Source of the DNA: a virus
DNA length: 24,331 bases
IMG/VR virus record: IMGVR_UViG_3300005253_001504
Location: 1 to 24,331 of that record
Strand: one strand, 5' to 3'
This document shows positions 1 to 4,940 of this stretch, one piece after another (positions within the stretch are counted from its first letter, which is position 1; every line of letters starts with the position of its first letter). A model generated the notes under the pieces. It made no database searches. It saw only the letters and a list, made by a program, of their open reading frames with translations, and was not told where the DNA came from. A program made the position numbers and the translations under genes.

Positions 1-96
1 GTGTATAACGGTAGTGCCTGCTGGTAGCCGCTTCAACTCACGCTCAATAGCGGCCCAGCCGAGCCAATGTCTATCGCCGCAGACTAGGACCTTCAA
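1..96 (-). CDS. DUF2493 / YspA-type SLOG family protein, C-terminally truncated by window edge
   Basis: Reading leftward from a TTG at 96, directly after the TAG of the upstream gene, gives 32 codons that run off the window. The peptide begins MKVLVCGDRHW and reaches LPAGTTVIH. This matches the N-terminus of the DUF2493 family (cpYpsA-related SLOG, Rossmann-like), whose members typically begin with a VLVCGGR-like strand and glycine turn and reach a TTVIHGGARGAD nucleotide-binding loop, which here would lie just outside the window. SLOG proteins are thought to bind nucleotide-derived ligands. DUF2493 copies are common in phage early regions, with no settled function. The TTG start is forced, because the preceding in-frame codon is a stop; its ribosome-binding site is weak (GGCGGA), so translational coupling to the gene before it is likely. 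Family assignment rests on about 30 residues. Confidence 0.72.
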   Translation of the reverse strand, partial: MKVLVCGDRHWLGWAAIERELKRLPAGTTVIH

Positions 97-264
97 CTAG
101 TCCGCCGTGACTATGACAGTGATGACGGTCGGCGGGCCAGCGGGGAACTTCGACTGCTGCACGTACAGGCTGGTGACGGGCTGGCCATCTTTATTGGCGT
201 CAAAGCGGTACGTTCGCTTCGTTGCCCTGGTGAACACCAGTTTCACCCTTATAATTTCAGGCAT
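97..264 (-). CDS. Small conserved protein of 55 residues, unknown function
   Basis: ATG at 264 is preceded by AAAGGAGG seven bases upstream, one of the best ribosome-binding sites in the operon. The 55-residue product begins MPEIIRVKLVF, contains RTYRFDAN and SLYVQQSKFPAGPPTVI, and ends in a beta-strand-like VITVIVTAD. The pattern of a TYR-like strand, then LYV/LYI, then a PP turn and a final hydrophobic strand resembles a widespread family of about 60-residue proteins in phages and bacteria that has no assigned function. It is predicted to be mostly beta-strand, soluble, with no cysteines and no membrane segment. It lies immediately before the DUF2493-type gene, whose start directly follows its stop, so the two are probably co-translated. 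A leader of about 100 bases with a strong inverted repeat separates it from the upstream gene. Confidence 0.75.
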   Translation of the reverse strand: MPEIIRVKLVFTRATKRTYRFDANKDGQPVTSLYVQQSKFPAGPPTVITVIVTAD

Positions 265-292
265 CTCTGCCTCCTTTCGCTACTAATCCGTC

Positions 293-359
293 CTATGCTG
301 CCGGCGCATCTCCAACTTGAAGGCATGGGTATGGAGTTCACCCTACGTCGGCAGCATGG
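293..359 (-). repeat. Strong stem-loop in the leader of the 97-264 gene
   Basis: The arms 293-306 and 346-359 can pair over 14 positions with two G-U type wobbles. The core is a perfect nine-base inverted repeat (ATGCTGCCG at 295-303, CGGCAGCAT at 349-357). The 39-base loop holds a smaller five-base pairing (310-314 with 332-336). It lies in the only gap of about 100 bases between otherwise closely packed leftward small genes. There is no downstream U-run, so it is not a classic terminator. It could be an mRNA processing or stability element, an attenuator, or a protein-binding hairpin. Confidence 0.5.
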
Positions 360-365
360 AAAGGA

Positions 366-524
366 CTAGCTTCTCCAGGCCCGAGTCCTCGCCATCTCGA
401 GGCTCGCCTTGAGTGCCCGCTCGTTCGCCAGTTCATTGAGGCGCACGTTGGAGGATTGAGTTCTCACCTTACGCCCCTGACGTTTGCGCTTCTGGTCTTT
501 CCAGGTCTTCCCTGGTAGTGTCAT
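366..524 (-). CDS. Small basic protein of 52 residues, unknown function
   Basis: ATG at 524 is preceded by AGGAG six bases upstream (531-535 on the plus strand). The product begins MTLPGKTWKDQKRKRQGRKV and ends LEMARTRAWRS. It is strongly basic, with about sixteen Lys/Arg in 52 residues clustered in the first 21, followed by a probable amphipathic helix with RLNELANERALKASLEMA. It has no cysteines and no membrane segment. A basic tail followed by a helix fits nucleic-acid or ribosome binding, but this is inference only. No family was recognised. It is one of a run of leftward genes with short gaps and individual ribosome-binding sites, which supports it being real despite its size. Confidence 0.62.
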   Translation of the reverse strand: MTLPGKTWKDQKRKRQGRKVRTQSSNVRLNELANERALKASLEMARTRAWRS

Positions 525-545
525 GGCGGTCTCCTGGCTACTAGC

Positions 546-704
546 CTAGCTACGGAACGCCGAAGGCGCCATCGTAGAGTCAATCACAATGGTCCGCACG
601 TCATTGTATATGCCTTGGCATCGAGTACAGACGAGGTACTTACCTATCTTGTAACAGTCCTTGTCCTTCTCGCGGCAGGACGCACAAGTTGCCTTGATTG
701 CCAT
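546..704 (-). CDS. Small zinc-ribbon protein of 52 residues
   Basis: ATG at 704 overlaps the TGA of the upstream gene (TGATG arrangement) and has AGGAG seven bases ahead. The product begins MAIKATCASCREKDKDCYKI, continues with GKYLVCTRCQGIYNDVR and ends in a short hydrophobic strand and tail. Two CxxC pairs (residues 7/10 and 26/29) spaced 15 apart form a typical treble-clef or zinc-ribbon arrangement, so it should bind one zinc ion. Such small ribbons in phage early operons often act in protein-protein or nucleic-acid contacts, but no specific role can be given. Two in-frame-independent TAG codons follow close together at 546-548 and 541-543. Confidence 0.7.
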   Translation of the reverse strand: MAIKATCASCREKDKDCYKIGKYLVCTRCQGIYNDVRTIVIDSTMAPSAFRS

Positions 705-910
705 CACACTCTCCTGTATCTGTCCATAACTTTCCCGTAGTGAATACCTCGCGGGTGACTTTGTGATGCTCTACCAAACCAGCACTCATCACAGGCTACA
801 GGCCGTGATACTCGCAGGACACGCGCAACAAGATTAGCCAGAAACGTATCAGGCCTAGATTTACCCTGCAATGCGGTGCCTATGGACGTGTCGCACAACT
901 GACAATCCAT
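704..910 (-). CDS. Small two-CxxC protein of 68 residues
   Basis: The start at 910 was chosen because AAGGAG lies seven bases upstream. An in-frame GTG at 988 would add 26 residues but has no ribosome-binding site. The protein begins MDCQLCDTSIGTALQGKSRP, contains VACDECWFG at about residues 39-47, and ends basic (GKVMDRYRRV). The CQLC and CDEC pairs suggest a single zinc site bridging a long central helix (FLANLVARVLRV). Its stop overlaps the start of the next gene, indicating translational coupling. No named family was recognised; the arrangement resembles its neighbour at 546-704. Confidence 0.66.
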   Translation of the reverse strand: MDCQLCDTSIGTALQGKSRPDTFLANLVARVLRVSRPVACDECWFGRASQSHPRGIHYGKVMDRYRRV

Positions 911-1013
911 CACAATCTCCTTACTACTAAACCGTCCAGTGCTGCCACCGACCCCGCCTCCCGCGATGCCCACTAGCATCCACTTCACGAGTTCGGCAGC
1001 AGCGCGAGAAGGT

Positions 1014-1175
1014 CTAGCCCTCCCTCTCGTACTCCTTATTCATTAGTACACACTCGTCCTGGACAACAGGATGCCAAACGCCGTTGATGGGCTCCAGGGG
1101 CTTGTAGTTGTCCCTTGCCCACTTGCGGAACTTGGCAGCCTCTCCGTCGGTCAGTGTCCTAAACAATGTCGCCAT
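1014..1175 (-). CDS. Small conserved phage protein of 53 residues
   Basis: ATG at 1175 is preceded by AAGGAG five bases upstream. The product begins MATLFRTLTDGEAAKFRKWA and continues with DNYKPLEPINGVWHPVVQDEC to a charged C-terminus. The sequence FRKWAR-NYKP-xxPINGVWHPVVQxEC resembles a small protein repeatedly seen in phage early regions, with a probable N-terminal helix and a Trp/His/Pro turn. No enzymatic motif is present. A gap of about 100 bases separates it from the next leftward gene; that gap encodes only an unsupported extension of the neighbouring reading frame. Confidence 0.68.
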   Translation of the reverse strand: MATLFRTLTDGEAAKFRKWARDNYKPLEPINGVWHPVVQDECVLMNKEYEREG

Positions 1176-1189
1176 GATTCTCCTTCCTG

Positions 1190-1243
1190 TTAGTGAGGTA
1201 GCACCGCCACCGTGAGTGATATGTAGGCTATTGCGTTCAGCAT
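1190..1243 (-). CDS. Candidate 17-residue hydrophobic micropeptide
   Basis: ATG at 1243 follows a full AGGAGG with five-base spacing and overlaps the end of the upstream gene by seven bases. The ORF encodes MLNAIAYISLTVAVLPH, which is mostly hydrophobic, and ends in TAA at 1190. The next gene's own AAGGAG comes just after this stop. It may be a real membrane micropeptide, a leader peptide coupling translation to the 1014-1175 gene, or a chance ORF. The quality of the ribosome-binding site and the overlap are the only evidence. Confidence 0.4.
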   Translation of the reverse strand: MLNAIAYISLTVAVLPH

Positions 1244-1377
1244 GAGGCCTCCTGCCTAAGCTCCTCGAATGTTTTCCCGCATCCGCAGCAGCATGTTGAC
1301 CTGCGTGTGGGTTCTGCCTTTGCGATTGCTCGCTGCTCGGCGTGGACTACCCTCTCAAGCTCCTGAATGGTCCTCAT
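1237..1377 (-). CDS. Small cysteine-rich protein of 46 residues
   Basis: ATG at 1377 overlaps the TGA of the DUF2786 gene (ATGA). The product begins MRTIQELERVVHAEQRAIAK, a probable helix, and then has a dense cysteine cluster STCCCGCGKTFEEL at about residues 27-40, ending in another Cys. The CxCGK-F pattern could bind zinc or another metal through C29-C32 and the terminal Cys. The ribosome-binding site (AGGAG) is about 14 bases away, longer than usual, so translation probably depends on coupling with the upstream gene. No family was recognised. Confidence 0.58.
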   Translation of the reverse strand: MRTIQELERVVHAEQRAIAKAEPTRRSTCCCGCGKTFEELRQEASC

Positions 1378-2060
1378 CGAACCTGCCTTCTCTCCTGCAT
1401 GATGGACACCGTGTTGCCTGCGCTCACACCCGCATTGTACGCCCCGCCATGCACTAGGACTCTGCGTCCATTCCTCAGTTTCGGGTAGTGGTACGTGACG
1501 TAGTCCGTGTTCTCCGCATCGAACGTCACCACTAGTGCCCGCACATTCTCCGATATGCCATCATCGTCCGCTCGTTGCTGCCTGAGGCGCTCGTCCAACC
1601 GATTCATCACGCCTCGGATGAAACTGTCCCGCCATTGGTCCCTACTACAACCTTCAGTCCGGCCCAGGAACTCCCTCGTGTCCCAGTCGGTAGATGCAAG
1701 TCCTGAGACTTGACCTATCAACCACAAGGACAACTGGTGGACAACCTTGACGTTGTAGGACCTACCGATGATGGACAACTGACCCGTATTCAGTATAATG
1801 ACTCGGCAGTAGTTATTCTGGCCGATCACTGATACCAATGTCGGTATCCAGTTCTGCCTCGTCAGCCCATCGTATAGGAACTCCTCAACGCCACCATCTT
1901 GACCGTCTCCCTCAACATCAGCCATTTCCAGGCCGTGCTTGAGTAGGAGGCTATGAGCCCGCTCCATAGCGAGACTTGCTTCGGCCTCGGTAGCTCCACC
2001 ATCCTGAGCTAGACGTAGCAGGGCCTGGAGTCGCTCCAGTACCTTATTGTCTGCGTCCAT
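1374..2060 (-). CDS. DUF2786 domain protein, 228 residues
   Basis: ATG at 2060 is preceded by GAGAGGACGGTA, a leader shared with the neighbouring gene. Residues 6-48 (KVLERLQALLRLAQ...EASLAMERAHSLLLKHGLEM) match the helical DUF2786 domain, which typically reads as I/LxKLxxLLxLA followed by an Ala-rich helix and a LLxKHGL motif. After it comes a region of about 170 residues with the strand-rich pattern NYCRVIILNTGQLSIIGR and a helical part with SFIRGVMNRLDERLRQQR, matching the usual architecture in phage members where the helix pair precedes a larger domain of unknown function. DUF2786 proteins occur in phages and actinobacteria without an established biochemical role. It is by far the largest gene of the leftward operon and overlaps the following gene by four bases. 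Confidence 0.82.
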   Translation of the reverse strand: MDADNKVLERLQALLRLAQDGGATEAEASLAMERAHSLLLKHGLEMADVEGDGQDGGVEEFLYDGLTRQNWIPTLVSVIGQNNYCRVIILNTGQLSIIGRSYNVKVVHQLSLWLIGQVSGLASTDWDTREFLGRTEGCSRDQWRDSFIRGVMNRLDERLRQQRADDDGISENVRALVVTFDAENTDYVTYHYPKLRNGRRVLVHGGAYNAGVSAGNTVSIMQERRQVR

Positions 2061-2096
2061 TGTACCGTCCTCTCAACTGGGCGTTAAGCATTACCC

Positions 2097-2351
2097 CTAG
2101 CTCCGTATAAGCCGAGTAAAGGCCTTCAGTAGTTGCTCTGACGGTGCGTAATCGTCATGGCAGACGGTGACTAGCCCTGCATCCGTTGTGTTGGCTAGTC
2201 CGCACTCCTCACATAGGGGAACGTCGCATAGCTGACACCCTTGCGTTGCTTCGCTGGTACACTGACCGGCTAGGTGCAGGCTGCCATCAACCCGACCATA
2301 GTAGTCATGGTTTGTCCTACATTGGCACTGTCGATACTTGCTCGCAGGCAT
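2097..2351 (-). CDS. Cys-rich B-box/zinc-finger-like protein, 84 residues
   Basis: ATG at 2351 is preceded by the same GTTGAGAGGACGGTA leader as the DUF2786 gene. The protein has about eight cysteines and several histidines: QCQCRTNH near the start, GQCTSEATQGCQLCDVPLCE from about residue 29, EC just after, and TVCHDDY near residue 62. The spacing, with CxxC followed by PLCxxC and a later CHxD, resembles B-box or ring-like zinc fingers that bind two zinc ions. It ends with a probable helix (SEQLLKAFTRLIRS). It probably mediates protein contacts; no catalytic signature is seen. It is the second gene of the operon. Confidence 0.68.
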   Translation of the reverse strand: MPASKYRQCQCRTNHDYYGRVDGSLHLAGQCTSEATQGCQLCDVPLCEECGLANTTDAGLVTVCHDDYAPSEQLLKAFTRLIRS

Positions 2352-2365
2352 TGGTTACCGTCCTC

Positions 2366-2545
2366 TCAACCGAGCACAGCCACGATTATGATAGTCGCGC
2401 CTTGCTCTGCCCCATTATAGGCACACTCGCTGCACATTGCGCCGTGCTTGGCCACCTCATACATCATGTGCGGGTATGCTACCAGCCTACCGGTAATGAT
2501 GTCCCGGTTGCCGCACACGACGCACATCCTACGACCGACTGCCAT
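2366..2545 (-). CDS. First gene of leftward operon: small zinc-ribbon protein, 59 residues
   Basis: The start at 2545 was chosen because AAAGGACGGTGACCAG lies just before it. The longer in-frame start at 2611 would fall inside the -10 region of the promoter. The product begins MAVGRRMCVVCGNRDIITGR and has a second pair, MCSECAYNG, at about residues 37-45, so a two-CxxC zinc ribbon is likely. The C-terminus (ATIIIVAVLG) is a short hydrophobic strand. It lies about 60 bases downstream of the predicted transcription start and leads the operon. Its TGA falls inside the ribosome-binding leader of the next gene. Confidence 0.66.
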   Translation of the reverse strand: MAVGRRMCVVCGNRDIITGRLVAYPHMMYEVAKHGAMCSECAYNGAEQGATIIIVAVLG

Positions 2546-2613
2546 CTGGTCACCGTCCTTTCTGCTGGCCGTGCGCGCCCATACGCACTCGGCTCTCAGC
2601 GACCTACACATAC

Positions 2614-2643
2614 ATTATACACTAGGCAGCGTGATGTTGTCAA
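2614..2643 (-). promoter_or_regulatory. Consensus sigma-70 promoter for leftward small-gene operon
   Basis: On the minus strand a perfect TTGACA (2638-2643) is followed after 18 bases by a perfect TATAAT (2614-2619). A second TTGACA sits 15 bases further upstream (2653-2658). The predicted start near 2607 leaves about 60 bases to the first ATG at 2545. Confidence 0.85.
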
Positions 2644-2762
2644 GCGTTCTTATGTCAAGCTGGCACAGAACTAATGTTCTAATGCCAACCCGTGCATGTG
2701 CATACTCACTCATACAATACCCTGCAACCGTGCATCTGCTAACACGGATTAACAATTGCAAT

Positions 2763-2780
2763 GGTTAGGCAACCCTAACC
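2763..2780. promoter_or_regulatory. Candidate operator: inverted repeat GGTTAGG-caac-CCTAACC
   Basis: A perfect seven-base inverted repeat with a four-base spacer lies between the leftward promoter (2614-2643) and the rightward promoter (2820-2848). The symmetry partly extends outward (AATGG and CCATT). Size and placement suit a dimeric repressor, but no repressor gene with a clear match is in the window. Confidence 0.45.
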
Positions 2781-2819
2781 CATTCACTTTTGGGTGATAG
2801 TTTAGCCTCAAGTTGGGGG

Positions 2820-2848
2820 TTGACAACTAATGGGGGATATGCTAGGTT
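2820..2848 (+). promoter_or_regulatory. Probable promoter for the 2974-3633 gene
   Basis: A perfect TTGACA (2820-2825) lies 17 bases before TAGGTT (2843-2848), with an upstream TG giving an extended -10. The -10 match is weak, which suggests a regulated promoter. The short inverted repeat AGTTG/CAACT (2811-2815 and 2824-2828) overlaps the -35 and may be an operator. The rest of 2650-2973 shows no gene. Confidence 0.55.
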
Positions 2849-2973
2849 AGATATGGTAGTCGCACATTAACAGCGAGTCGCAATGCGGTGCCGAGCCAAT
2901 TTGCGAGCGCACAATAGAACGGACATGCGCCAACTAGTTTGGTGCTTGTTGCGTTCGGAAAGCGAGAACACAG

Positions 2974-3633
2974 ATGGCCGAAGAAACTACGACGATCACG
3001 GCGGAGTCGATCAACGCAGACATCGAACGTCTAAACGGTGACTTGATCGAAGCGCAGACGGCGCATGGCGAGTCCCTTGAGACGCTGGAGAAGGGGCGCA
3101 AATCCGCCAGTATCGAAGAACTGCTAGAACTGGCCGAAGGCGTACGCGCCGCCAGCACTAGTGTTGAGCGAGCGGAGTCTGCAATCGCAGTAGCTCACAA
3201 GGGGCTAGAGCGTATCCAATGGGAAAGCAAAACGGCCGCACTACGCGAAGTGCTGGCGCCCATCGGCAATCTGGTCCGAGACGCAGTCAATGACGTGCTG
3301 GGCGTATTCGCCGAGTTCAACGTCACTGGGCTCGTTATCACAGTCAACAACGTCGGTCAGCCCGACATGGAGACCAGCGTCAAGCCAACGGGCCCGGACA
3401 TCCCCAAGCCACCCGGCGGCGTAAAGCGCGGTGGCGGCGGTGGCGGCAAGCGAGCAAGCCATAGTGTCACGGAGAACGGCACCACGATGACGCCGCGCGA
3501 ATACGTAGCGGCGCACTCTGAGGCCAGCACGGATATCATCCGGGCATACCTCGGCGGCGACACAAGCCACAAAGTCAACCTGACCCATGAGGCCGAGCGC
3601 ATCGCCAAAAAGCTAGGCCACCAATTCAGCTAG
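2974..3633 (+). CDS. Coiled-coil / Gly-linker protein of 219 residues, unknown function
   Basis: The ATG at 2974 has only a weak ribosome-binding site (GGAAAG). Residues 10-90 are strongly helical and charged, with regular hydrophobics, so a coiled coil is likely (ESINADIERLNGDLIEAQTA onward). Residues 100-135 include a beta-like stretch (GLVITVNNV). A basic glycine linker follows (VKRGGGGGGKR, 150-160), then a C-terminal module with TPREYVAAHSEASTDIIRAY and AERIAKKLGHQ, plausibly a small helical DNA- or protein-binding domain. It has its own promoter and terminator and uses CGC/CGA arginine codons rather than the AGG common in the late genes, so it behaves like an independently acquired unit (moron-like) or a separately controlled regulator. 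No family was recognised. Confidence 0.7.
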   Translation: MAEETTTITAESINADIERLNGDLIEAQTAHGESLETLEKGRKSASIEELLELAEGVRAASTSVERAESAIAVAHKGLERIQWESKTAALREVLAPIGNLVRDAVNDVLGVFAEFNVTGLVITVNNVGQPDMETSVKPTGPDIPKPPGGVKRGGGGGGKRASHSVTENGTTMTPREYVAAHSEASTDIIRAYLGGDTSHKVNLTHEAERIAKKLGHQFS

Positions 3634-3658
3634 GCCACCCTAGCAATTAGACAGCGAG

Positions 3659-3701
3659 ACCCCCGGGTAGTACAAACGTGCGACTACCGCCTGGGGGTTT
3701 T
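3659..3701 (+). terminator. Rho-independent terminator after the 2974-3633 gene
   Basis: ACCCCC and GTAGT at the left pair with ACTAC and GGGGGT at the right, with a small internal bulge, followed directly by TTTT (3698-3701). It begins 26 bases after the stop codon. GTGCGACTACC (3678-3688) in this hairpin is the exact reverse complement of bases 2854-2864 in the leader of the same unit. Confidence 0.75.
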
Positions 3702-3703
3702 GT

Positions 3704-3971
3704 TGCGGGCTGGACTACTTGACATAACGCGGCGGGTGCTAATGCCCACCATTAGGCTTTACTTAGAAATGGGGTATGCCTCATGCTGGCACTAACGCCG
3801 AGCATATGCACACCCTAATACCCAGTCTCAGCCGACCCACACCCATGTATGCATAGCCTTGCCCAGGTTCGGAGCTATGCCTCATCCGAGTATCCTAGTA
3901 TATGCGAATAAGGCTTGCTACGATATTTTTGCATTTTCACAGGATGGGGGTACCGCAACTGGGCGGTTGGG
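3704..3971. other. Non-coding stretch between convergent units
   Basis: About 270 bases without a supported gene. It contains a palindrome GCATATGC near 3803, two copies of TATGCCTCAT (3775-3784 and 3876-3885), each followed within about 35 bases by CGAG and TATGC, and a TTGACA near 3719 with no acceptable -10. No tRNA or clear terminator was seen. An origin-like or RNA role is possible but unsupported. Confidence 0.3.
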
Positions 3972-4190
3972 TCACTGCCACGGACTAGCGGGGCGCCGTC
4001 CTCCGCTCATTGGCCTGCCTCGGGTAGGCTTGTATGGCGTGCCGAATGTGCACGACCGCGGGCAGTATTTGCACTTTGCTGCCGTCACACCGTCACTCGT
4101 TGCAGCTAGGAGCCAGTGGTGCCGCTGAGTAGGCGAATTGTGGCAGTAGGGGCTTTCAGTCGTGACGAACTTACCAGGCAACGGTACCAC
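3972..4190 (-). CDS. Small His/Trp/Cys zinc-binding protein, 72 residues
   Basis: GTG at 4190 has AAGGTAG just upstream and overlaps the 3' end of the preceding leftward gene by 20 bases. The product contains YCHNS (residues 15-19), HHWLLAATSDGV (24-35) and AAKCKYCPRSCTFG (38-50). This matches a motif often seen in small phage and metagenomic proteins, HxW-hydrophobic pair, Gly, then G/AxCKYCGxxRxF, read as a mini zinc ribbon in which the His and the CxxC form the metal site. Here the usual CGxxR is CPRSC. The C-terminus (KPTRGRPMSGGRRP) is basic and includes a GRP AT-hook-like core. It is probably co-transcribed with the 4171-4674 gene. Function unknown. Confidence 0.62.
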   Translation of the reverse strand: MVPLPGKFVTTESPYCHNSPTQRHHWLLAATSDGVTAAKCKYCPRSCTFGTPYKPTRGRPMSGGRRPASPWQ

Positions 4191-4674
4191 CTACCTTCAA
4201 CTTAGCCGAAATAATGTTCTGGGCCTCTTGGCTGCGGCGCATGAGGTTAGGATTGAGTGACCCGCCTAGGGCTGTAATCCGTTCTGATGTTGCCGTGATG
4301 CGCCCTACGAGCATCTTTATTCGGTCTACATCGTCCGTCTCCAATAACAGCCGCATCAATCGTGCCCGTGTACGAGTCAGATATCGGCGCTCCTTCTTAT
4401 CAGGGTCGGATAGCTGGATACCAGTACCTTCGGGTCGGCCACCTTTGTCCTTCTTACGGATTGAGAATCGCGTGTAATCCACAATCACCCAACTTGCGAG
4501 GCACCTATTTAGGTGGACCTTGACCGATCTCCATATCTGTTTACCGCCCTTGGTCTTTCCTAGGCGCACAACAACGGTGCTGTACACGGTGCCTTGGAGG
4601 ATGTCCTCCCCACACTCGTTGCACGGTCCGTCTGCTCGCCTTATGGCGGTAACTATCCTACATGCGACTGACAT
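4171..4674 (-). CDS. PARP-type zinc-finger-like DNA-binding protein, 167 residues
   Basis: The ATG at 4674, preceded by GGGGGT, is preferred over a TTG five codons upstream. Residues 16-60 show CNECGEDILQGTVYST followed by W48, H54 and C58. This C-x2-C-x32-H-x3-C arrangement with an I-x-x-G after the first pair is like PARP-type zinc fingers, which sense DNA ends or nicks. Residues 73-83 (RKKDKGGRPEG) are basic with an AT-hook-like GRP core. The C-terminal 80 residues are helical (RTRARLMRLLLETDDVDRIK). DNA binding is therefore likely; a role as regulator or packaging accessory is open. It has its own promoter, divergent from the late operon, which would suit a regulator of that region. The family link is by pattern only. 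Confidence 0.68.
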   Translation of the reverse strand: MSVACRIVTAIRRADGPCNECGEDILQGTVYSTVVVRLGKTKGGKQIWRSVKVHLNRCLASWVIVDYTRFSIRKKDKGGRPEGTGIQLSDPDKKERRYLTRTRARLMRLLLETDDVDRIKMLVGRITATSERITALGGSLNPNLMRRSQEAQNIISAKLKVGGTVAW

Positions 4675-4700
4675 TAAACTTACCCCCAAACTCCATTAGC

Positions 4701-4716
4701 ACTTACAGGAGTAAGT
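4701..4716. promoter_or_regulatory. Candidate operator overlapping the leftward -10
   Basis: ACTTAC-agga-GTAAGT is a perfect six-base inverted repeat spanning the transcription start and part of the -10 of the leftward promoter. A protein bound here would block that promoter. Confidence 0.42.
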
Positions 4717-4742
4717 ATAGCACAGGGGGTCACTTCTGTCAA
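4714..4742 (-). promoter_or_regulatory. Strong promoter for the 3972-4674 unit
   Basis: On the minus strand a perfect TTGACA (4737-4742) lies 17 bases before TATACT (4714-4719), five of six to consensus. The predicted start near 4707 gives a leader of about 33 bases. Confidence 0.8.
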
Positions 4743-4838
4743 TATGGAGAACATGTATAAGCGGATTAGCATATCTCGACTGACCTCCCTACCACTACCA
4801 ACTCTGTTGGTGCTAACGAGGTTGGGGGGTCACTTGTG
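4725..4838. repeat. Direct repeat GGGGGTCACTTnTG, copies exactly 100 bp apart
   Basis: Copies at 4725-4738 and 4825-4838 agree at 13 of 14 positions. The first lies in the spacer of the leftward promoter and the second lies within the divergent control region. A related GTTGGGGGTTGAC sequence occurs at 2813-2824, at the other rightward promoter. Confidence 0.5.
4797..4811. promoter_or_regulatory. Candidate operator ACCAAC-tct-GTTGGT
   Basis: A perfect six-base inverted repeat with a three-base spacer lies midway between two divergent promoters. Its size suits a small dimeric helix-turn-helix repressor. Confidence 0.45.
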
Positions 4839-4911
4839 ATACGGTGGTCTGAAATTGCGTACCCATGCCCACAACTACATACTAATACCTACCTGTGCAT
4901 ACGAAAATCGC

Positions 4912-4940
4912 TTGACACGACTACCGCCCTATGATATAAT
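4912..4940 (+). promoter_or_regulatory. Perfect sigma-70 promoter of the rightward packaging/head operon
   Basis: TTGACA (4912-4917) and TATAAT (4935-4940) are both exact consensus with an optimal 17-base spacer. Transcription should start near 4947, only about ten bases before the first ATG at 4958. Its use of unmodified consensus suggests transcription by the host's main sigma factor. Confidence 0.9.

Noticed and set aside
911-988. N-terminal extension of the 704-910 gene beginning at a GTG
   Set aside because: No ribosome-binding site at 988, whereas AAGGAG lies at the right distance before the ATG at 910.
3704-3971. tRNA or tmRNA in the spacer (a GGTTCG-like stretch near 3866)
   Set aside because: No acceptor stem or D-arm can be drawn around it.
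3859-4128. Rightward ORF of 89 codons in the sparse region
   Set aside because: It has no convincing start site and overlaps the leftward 72-residue gene, which has a recognisable His/Trp/Cys motif.
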